A stretch of DNA of 64,000 bases, taken from contig JAZQSX010000015.1 of the NCBI GenBank assembly GCA_045630285.1, forward strand, positions 1-64,000, written 5' to 3'. Positions 60,412 to 64,000 of the stretch are shown piece after piece (the stretch's first letter is position 1; the number at the start of each line of letters is the position of its first letter). The DNA comes from RGIG3009 sp045630285 (GTDB lineage: Bacteria > Bacillota > Clostridia > Oscillospirales > Acutalibacteraceae). Under the pieces are notes generated by a model, which worked only from the letters and a program-made list of their open reading frames with translations, made no database searches and had not been told where the DNA came from. A program made the translations under genes and the position numbers.

Positions 60412-61749
60412 TTAAGCTTCTTCGCCCAAATCTGCTTCATCGGTATCATTACCAAAAGAGCCAAAGCTATATATGCTCATATTGCTTAGCTTTTGCTGTT
60501 GGATAGCTTCAAGCTCTGCATTAACATCTGTGATAAAGTCAAGCTCACCTAATAAAGTGGCATCACTTACTGTTCCTTTTAAGCTATTAATCTTGTTAAT
60601 AATTGCGGTTTCGTCTTGTGGGATATTGCGCTTAAAGCTAATCTCAATATCTCTAAACAAATCTTCACCAAGTTTAAGGGAAGCAATGCCGCAAATAATT
60701 TCGATACGGCGCTGTAAAGCTTTCTTCATCTCAGCTTCAATCTTTCCTGCTCTCGTTTCCATACCCGTTAAACGATATTGAATAGCTACACCGCTGGAAA
60801 CACCGCCTACAAAGCTTTCACTAGAAAAGTCTGGACATTGCGCCACTCTATAGATATTTTCGTGAATACGCTTTAAGGTATTCTCTACTTGTGTATCACT
60901 TGCGCTTTTGGTTAAATACTGTGCGCTTGCATCGTTCGGCAATATCATCACTCTGTTTTCTTTCATTGCCGCTACATCTTCTGCAAACAAATCAGCGCCA
61001 GTAATAACCATATAGGCATCACAAAAGGCGCTGTAATCGTCAATCTCACTATTAAGAAGCTCATTATAGGCATCTTGTGCGCCCATCACACAATCAAAAA
61101 TGCTTTTTTCATCCTGCAAGTAAAAGATATTTGCTGGGCATTGGCTGAAGTAGTGCGGCACTTCCTCAATAAAGGTAAGCGCACCTACATAGCCATTCAT
61201 TCTATACTTTTTAATGGAGCTATCACTATATACATCCACTAAATAGTTATTAGTGTTATCCCACTCATTTTCTCTATACATCCGCACAAAATACATCAAA
61301 TCACCAGTTAAGCTATCATCATACACACCAAAGCAAGTAGTAGGCTTAATTAAGCGAAAGCGTGTTTGTGCGTTGCTATCAATATACATAAGCTCAGCCG
61401 CCACACCATATACAAGTGCATCCAATAGCAAAGAGCTATCCTCACTTTGGTAATCGTTGTAGCGCAGTATTTCCATAATATCTGTAATATCTTCGTTACT
61501 TCGATAACTAATATGCTCCGGCGTAGCAATATATCCTGCGTAGCTGTTTGCAATGTTCATACAAAAGTTAGTTACTGTTTTGCTACAAGGCTTGCTTGCA
61601 TCTGCGTAGCTCTTGCTAAGGATAGCTTGCTTGCCATCGTAGTAGTTTTTATACTTATTAAGCTTAGGCTCTACCTCTGTTCTAAATTTGCTCACCATTT
61701 TATAGAGCAAGTCGGTAGTAAGCTCTGCTTCTTTATTCAAGTAAAACAT
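60412..61749 (-). CDS. Portal protein, SPP1 gp6-like
   Basis: A 445-residue portal that forms the DNA entry ring. MVSKFRTEVEPKLNKYKNYYDGKQAILSK and SKPCSKTVTNFCMNIANSYAGYIATPEHI are typical N-terminal parts; SGVAIQYRLTGMETRAGKIEAEMKKALQRRIEIICGIASL is the conserved late helix. Its ATG overlaps the stop of a small upstream frame (TAATG). It lies two genes plus a cassette after terminase. Confidence 0.92.
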   Translation of the reverse strand: MFYLNKEAELTTDLLYKMVSKFRTEVEPKLNKYKNYYDGKQAILSKSYADASKPCSKTVTNFCMNIANSYAGYIATPEHISYRSNEDITDIMEILRYNDYQSEDSSLLLDALVYGVAAELMYIDSNAQTRFRLIKPTTCFGVYDDSLTGDLMYFVRMYRENEWDNTNNYLVDVYSDSSIKKYRMNGYVGALTFIEEVPHYFSQCPANIFYLQDEKSIFDCVMGAQDAYNELLNSEIDDYSAFCDAYMVITGADLFAEDVAAMKENRVMILPNDASAQYLTKSASDTQVENTLKRIHENIYRVAQCPDFSSESFVGGVSSGVAIQYRLTGMETRAGKIEAEMKKALQRRIEIICGIASLKLGEDLFRDIEISFKRNIPQDETAIINKINSLKGTVSDATLLGELDFITDVNAELEAIQQQKLSNMSIYSFGSFGNDTDEADLGEEA

Positions 61750-61925
61750 TATTCTAATTCACCCTCTACCGTTGGAATAATAAGCGCTTGTAGCTCTGCC
61801 AAATCTTCTTCGGTTAGCACTCCTTTTTCCAGCCATCCAGCCGCATTAAGGATAATCTAATAATCTGCCATATTGCCTACCGCTTTAATTAAGCCGCTTT
61901 TAATAAACTCTCTTAAATTAAACAT
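61749..61925 (-). pseudogene. Small phage frame interrupted by one TAG
   Basis: Reading from ATG 61925 gives 22 residues, MFNLREFIKSGLIKAVGNMADY, then TAG (61857-61859), and then an open stretch IILNAAGWLEKGVLTEEDLAE to TAA at 61749-61751. The two parts look like one 58-residue protein of the short phage tail type (XkdX-like ending), with TAG in place of a probable Gln or Lys. The 3' end overlaps the portal start, so coupling could be affected. It may be a recent nonsense mutation. Confidence 0.6.
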
Positions 61926-61926
61926 C

Positions 61927-63078
61927 TTACACATTCGCCCCCAAACTAATTAACGCACTTGTTAGCTCCGCAAGTGCTTTGTTAATATCTTTGTTATAAT
62001 TTGCTTCTACTATTGCGCCGTCTGTATCTGTTCCAATAGTAGTAATTGGATAAATAGGCGCTATTGCTTGCCCTTGTTCGTATACTGCTGCGGTATAAGG
62101 CTCATAAGGGCTTGCGGTGTTGCCTACCTCAATTTGTAAATAAGTTATATTAGGTAAATAGGTTTTATAACCACCAATAAATAATACATAGTCTTTTGTT
62201 GGCTCGGCTGTAAAACTATAGGTTAATGTTGGCTCACCTACACCGCACAAGTATTTTTCTGTTTTTTGGTTTCCATAGTCTAATGGTTTGCCTTTTGGAT
62301 AAGAGCAAAAATAAAAATATTGCGGCGCTTCGTTCTCATAGTTCCAACTAAGTGTATAAGTTGTATTACTTTTCAAATTCAACACATAGTGTCCATTATT
62401 CCTACTACCGCCGATAGTTTCACTACCTATCCAAAAATTAGTATTTTTAAATTCGTCATTATTCACCAAGTTTTTACCATTAGCAATTAGCTTTACTTTT
62501 GCTAGCTCGTCTATATATGGTGCGTAGCTTGTAGCTATACTTCCTCTTTCAATTTGAAAGTTGGTAACATAGCAAGGGTTTTCTATATTAGGCTGATTAA
62601 AGGTATAAAAATATACTTGTGAATTAAGCTCTTGCTCTGTAACAGTTTTGCTTTTTCCGCTTGTCCAAGTTGTGGCGGCTTCTCTAAGCCAAATATGGTT
62701 ATTTTCGCCAGTAGTGGTAAAAGATAAAGTATAGGTATTGCCGGCTTCAAGCTCCGGCGCTAGTTCCTTTAATAATTTGCCACTATTAACAGCGTTTCTA
62801 GGAACATATATAGAGCCATCATCGGTTATTACTGGTGTAATCTTTGCTGTTATATCTCCGTGTTTCATATTGTATTTATTAAATAAGTTTTTTCTTTTTG
62901 CTTTTACGCTTATTGCGTGCTCTACTGGTGAAGCATCGGTAATACTAACAATTTCACCGCTTGCCGTTCCCTTTAGCGCATTAGCAAAAGTGTTATTGAT
63001 ATATTCCATATCAGCACCGCCACCGCCAGTAGGCTTAACAAGCTCGATAGCTCCAGTTTGTTTAATTAGTTCTATCAA
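61927..63078 (-). CDS. Phage receptor-binding/tail fibre-like protein with carbohydrate-binding-like domains
   Basis: A 383-residue protein. Residues about 80-185 and 190-330 are two beta domains with similar layout (AGNTYTLSFTTTGENNHIWLRE and KSNTTYTLSWNYENEAPQYFYF), each followed by a QIE.G..ATSY.PY end (FQIERGSIATSYAPY, LQIEVGNTASPYEPY). This repeated carbohydrate-binding-like build is seen in fibre or baseplate proteins. The start is TTG 63078, about 10 bases after AAGGGG. Its position between terminase and portal is odd. Confidence 0.72.
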   Translation of the reverse strand: MIELIKQTGAIELVKPTGGGGADMEYINNTFANALKGTASGEIVSITDASPVEHAISVKAKRKNLFNKYNMKHGDITAKITPVITDDGSIYVPRNAVNSGKLLKELAPELEAGNTYTLSFTTTGENNHIWLREAATTWTSGKSKTVTEQELNSQVYFYTFNQPNIENPCYVTNFQIERGSIATSYAPYIDELAKVKLIANGKNLVNNDEFKNTNFWIGSETIGGSRNNGHYVLNLKSNTTYTLSWNYENEAPQYFYFCSYPKGKPLDYGNQKTEKYLCGVGEPTLTYSFTAEPTKDYVLFIGGYKTYLPNITYLQIEVGNTASPYEPYTAAVYEQGQAIAPIYPITTIGTDTDGAIVEANYNKDINKALAELTSALISLGANV

Positions 63079-63093
63079 TTCATTTTCACCCCT

Positions 63094-63381
63094 TTATACC
63101 AAGTAAATAGGTTGCTTGAAATTAAGTTTTGTATGCGTGTTATCACAAATACAATACCAATAGCGCCCAGCTAAATTAGCCGTAGCTTCTGCTGGAATTG
63201 TAAAGCTCCAGGCTCCGCCGCTATAAGTGCCGGCATAATGCCCTAACTGCTGGCTATCATCGTATAAGTTAATATGGCAATTAGTAGTGATAGCATTGCC
63301 GCTTTCATCTACAATCTTTGCCGCCAGCTTAATATCTTCACCAGCCGTAGCTCTAATAGCGTTGTGTAAATACTCAATCAT
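63094..63381 (-). CDS. Small beta-sandwich phage protein, baseplate-like
   Basis: A 95-residue protein from ATG 63381 (MIEYLHNAIRATAGEDIKLAAKIVDESG; an ATG two codons earlier, at 63387, is too close to the ribosome site). GGAWSFTIPAEATANLAGRYWYCICD suggests an Ig-like fold, like the N-terminal domain of BppU baseplate proteins. It probably links the neighbouring fibre-like protein to the virion. Confidence 0.55.
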   Translation of the reverse strand: MIEYLHNAIRATAGEDIKLAAKIVDESGNAITTNCHINLYDDSQQLGHYAGTYSGGAWSFTIPAEATANLAGRYWYCICDNTHTKLNFKQPIYLV

Positions 63382-63394
63382 TCGCATAACCCCC

Positions 63395-64000
63395 TTAAAA
63401 TAAATTTTTATCCATTATCTTTACTCTCTGTGATACCGCTTGTAGGCTATAACGCAAAGCATCTAAATAATGGTTAAAATCATCAATAGGTTTATTTATA
63501 TAGCTATCTGTGTTTTTGTCTTTTTGCCAAGTATAATTCTCTAGCTCGGTAATAATTCCGTCACAGCTAGGATGGATAATAAGCTGGTAGTTTTGTAGTT
63601 GCTGTATGCCGTGTATAATGCTATCCGCACCTTTGCGGCAGGGCTTTATCTTCTGTATTCCTAAGCGCTTAATTTCCTCTATACTCTTTTGCTCCGCACT
63701 ATCTGCTATAATTGTTGATTTATTAAAGCCAAGAGCAGTAATAATATTAGCTAGCTCTTGATTAGTTTTGTTGGTATCTCCCCACTCTTTGAATATATAT
63801 ATTTTCTTTTCACTCTCTACCAATAGAGAAGCAGTAAAAGCGGAAATATCATTGATAAAGCCAAAGTCCAAGCCGCACATAAGCTCGCCCTTAATATCTG
63901 CGTGGTTAAAATCTTCTATTTTCCAGTTTTGATATACTAGCCCCTCAGCATCAATACCCCATTGCCCCAAGCCGTATATTCTATACTTCTGCGGATTACG
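63395..64000 (-). CDS. terL: Terminase large subunit, C-terminal nuclease part
   Basis: The gene runs off the right edge; the last 201 residues are visible. They form the RNase H-like nuclease of the DNA packaging motor, with acidic motifs in MCGLDFGFIND, IIADSAEQKSIEEI and DDFNHYLDALRYS. The ATPase half is outside the window. The gene reads toward the integrase, so the rest of the prophage lies to the right. Confidence 0.9.
   Translation of the reverse strand, partial: RNPQKYRIYGLGQWGIDAEGLVYQNWKIEDFNHADIKGELMCGLDFGFINDISAFTASLLVESEKKIYIFKEWGDTNKTNQELANIITALGFNKSTIIADSAEQKSIEEIKRLGIQKIKPCRKGADSIIHGIQQLQNYQLIIHPSCDGIITELENYTWQKDKNTDSYINKPIDDFNHYLDALRYSLQAVSQRVKIMDKNLF

Larger units (their letters stand above)
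46652..64000. mobile_element. Prophage (siphovirus type), left end; continues past the window
   Basis: From 46652 the base composition drops sharply to AT-rich and the motif GATC disappears. The element holds an integrase at the junction and modules for replication, holin, tail, head and terminase. The left boundary is taken at the point where the tRNA-Thr sequence stops. The right end is not in the window. Confidence 0.93.

Noticed and set aside
46652..64000. General recoding of TAG or TGA in the phage
   Set aside because: TAG and TGA serve as natural stops at gene junctions (48372, 55441, 57013, 57432, 59595), and Trp is coded by TGG; only one small frame has an internal TAG.

Overview
This window looks like chromosome from a spore-forming, anaerobic, moderately GC-rich clostridium, probably of the Ruminococcaceae/Oscillospiraceae type, joined to the left part of an AT-rich prophage. 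Anaerobiosis is indicated by the end of a HydB/NuoF-like subunit and a complete [FeFe] hydrogenase HydA. Spore formation is indicated by a SPOCS/LysM (SipL-like) protein, a 26-residue SpoVM, a TepA-like protease, a GerW/YtfJ protein and a DacF/DacB-type carboxypeptidase. The taxonomic placement is inferred from gene content only.

Layout. Positions 1-8936 are mostly plus strand: hydrogenase genes, a sodium-pump decarboxylase pair (OadG, OadB), the helicase PcrA and a cysteine-rich protein behind an unusual hairpin leader; a phosphoglycerate mutase lies on the minus strand. Positions 8977-43986 are almost all minus strand. They hold TcdA, an MBL-fold hydrolase, FtsK/SpoIIIE, TepA, YmdB, RNase Y, a peptide-binding lipoprotein and an M3 peptidase. 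Next comes a long housekeeping cluster in the Bacillus subtilis order: yicC-remA-gmk-rpoZ-priA-def-fmt-rsmB-rlmN-prpC-prkC-rsgA, then spoVM. Upstream of it lie a biotin carboxyltransferase trio and rluB-dac-gerW-DUF2953-scpB-scpA-M50. Positions 44225-46544 return to the plus strand with rpmB, ppa and pncB.

At 46611 a tRNA-Thr(UGU) gene starts behind a strong promoter but is cut at 46651, just after its anticodon loop. The sequence then becomes a prophage that runs off the right edge. A plus-strand integrase sits at the junction. Everything else reads toward it on the minus strand: terminase, a receptor-binding cassette, portal, minor head protein, scaffold, capsid, connectors, tail tube, gpG/gpGT, tape measure, tail tip, fibre, holin-like protein and two replication genes. 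It is a siphovirus-type temperate phage.

How it fits together. Hydrogenase, the biotin-dependent carboxyl-transfer enzymes and the sodium pump suggest fermentative metabolism coupled to H2 and Na+ bioenergetics. The central cluster combines translation start and end processing (Fmt, Def), rRNA modification (RsmB, RlmN, RluB), ribosome assembly (RsgA) and Ser/Thr signalling (PrkC, PrpC).

The most notable observations are: complete absence by eye of GATC (and apparently GGCC) from the roughly 17 kb of prophage; the split tRNA-Thr; a canonical -1 frameshift signal in the tail chaperone; a receptor-binding cassette inside the head module; AGGGGG-type phage ribosome binding sites; an 18-bp stem that hides the Shine-Dalgarno of the cysteine-rich protein; and a FtsK whose Walker B aspartate reads valine. 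No rRNA operon, intact tRNA, CRISPR array or insertion sequence was seen.
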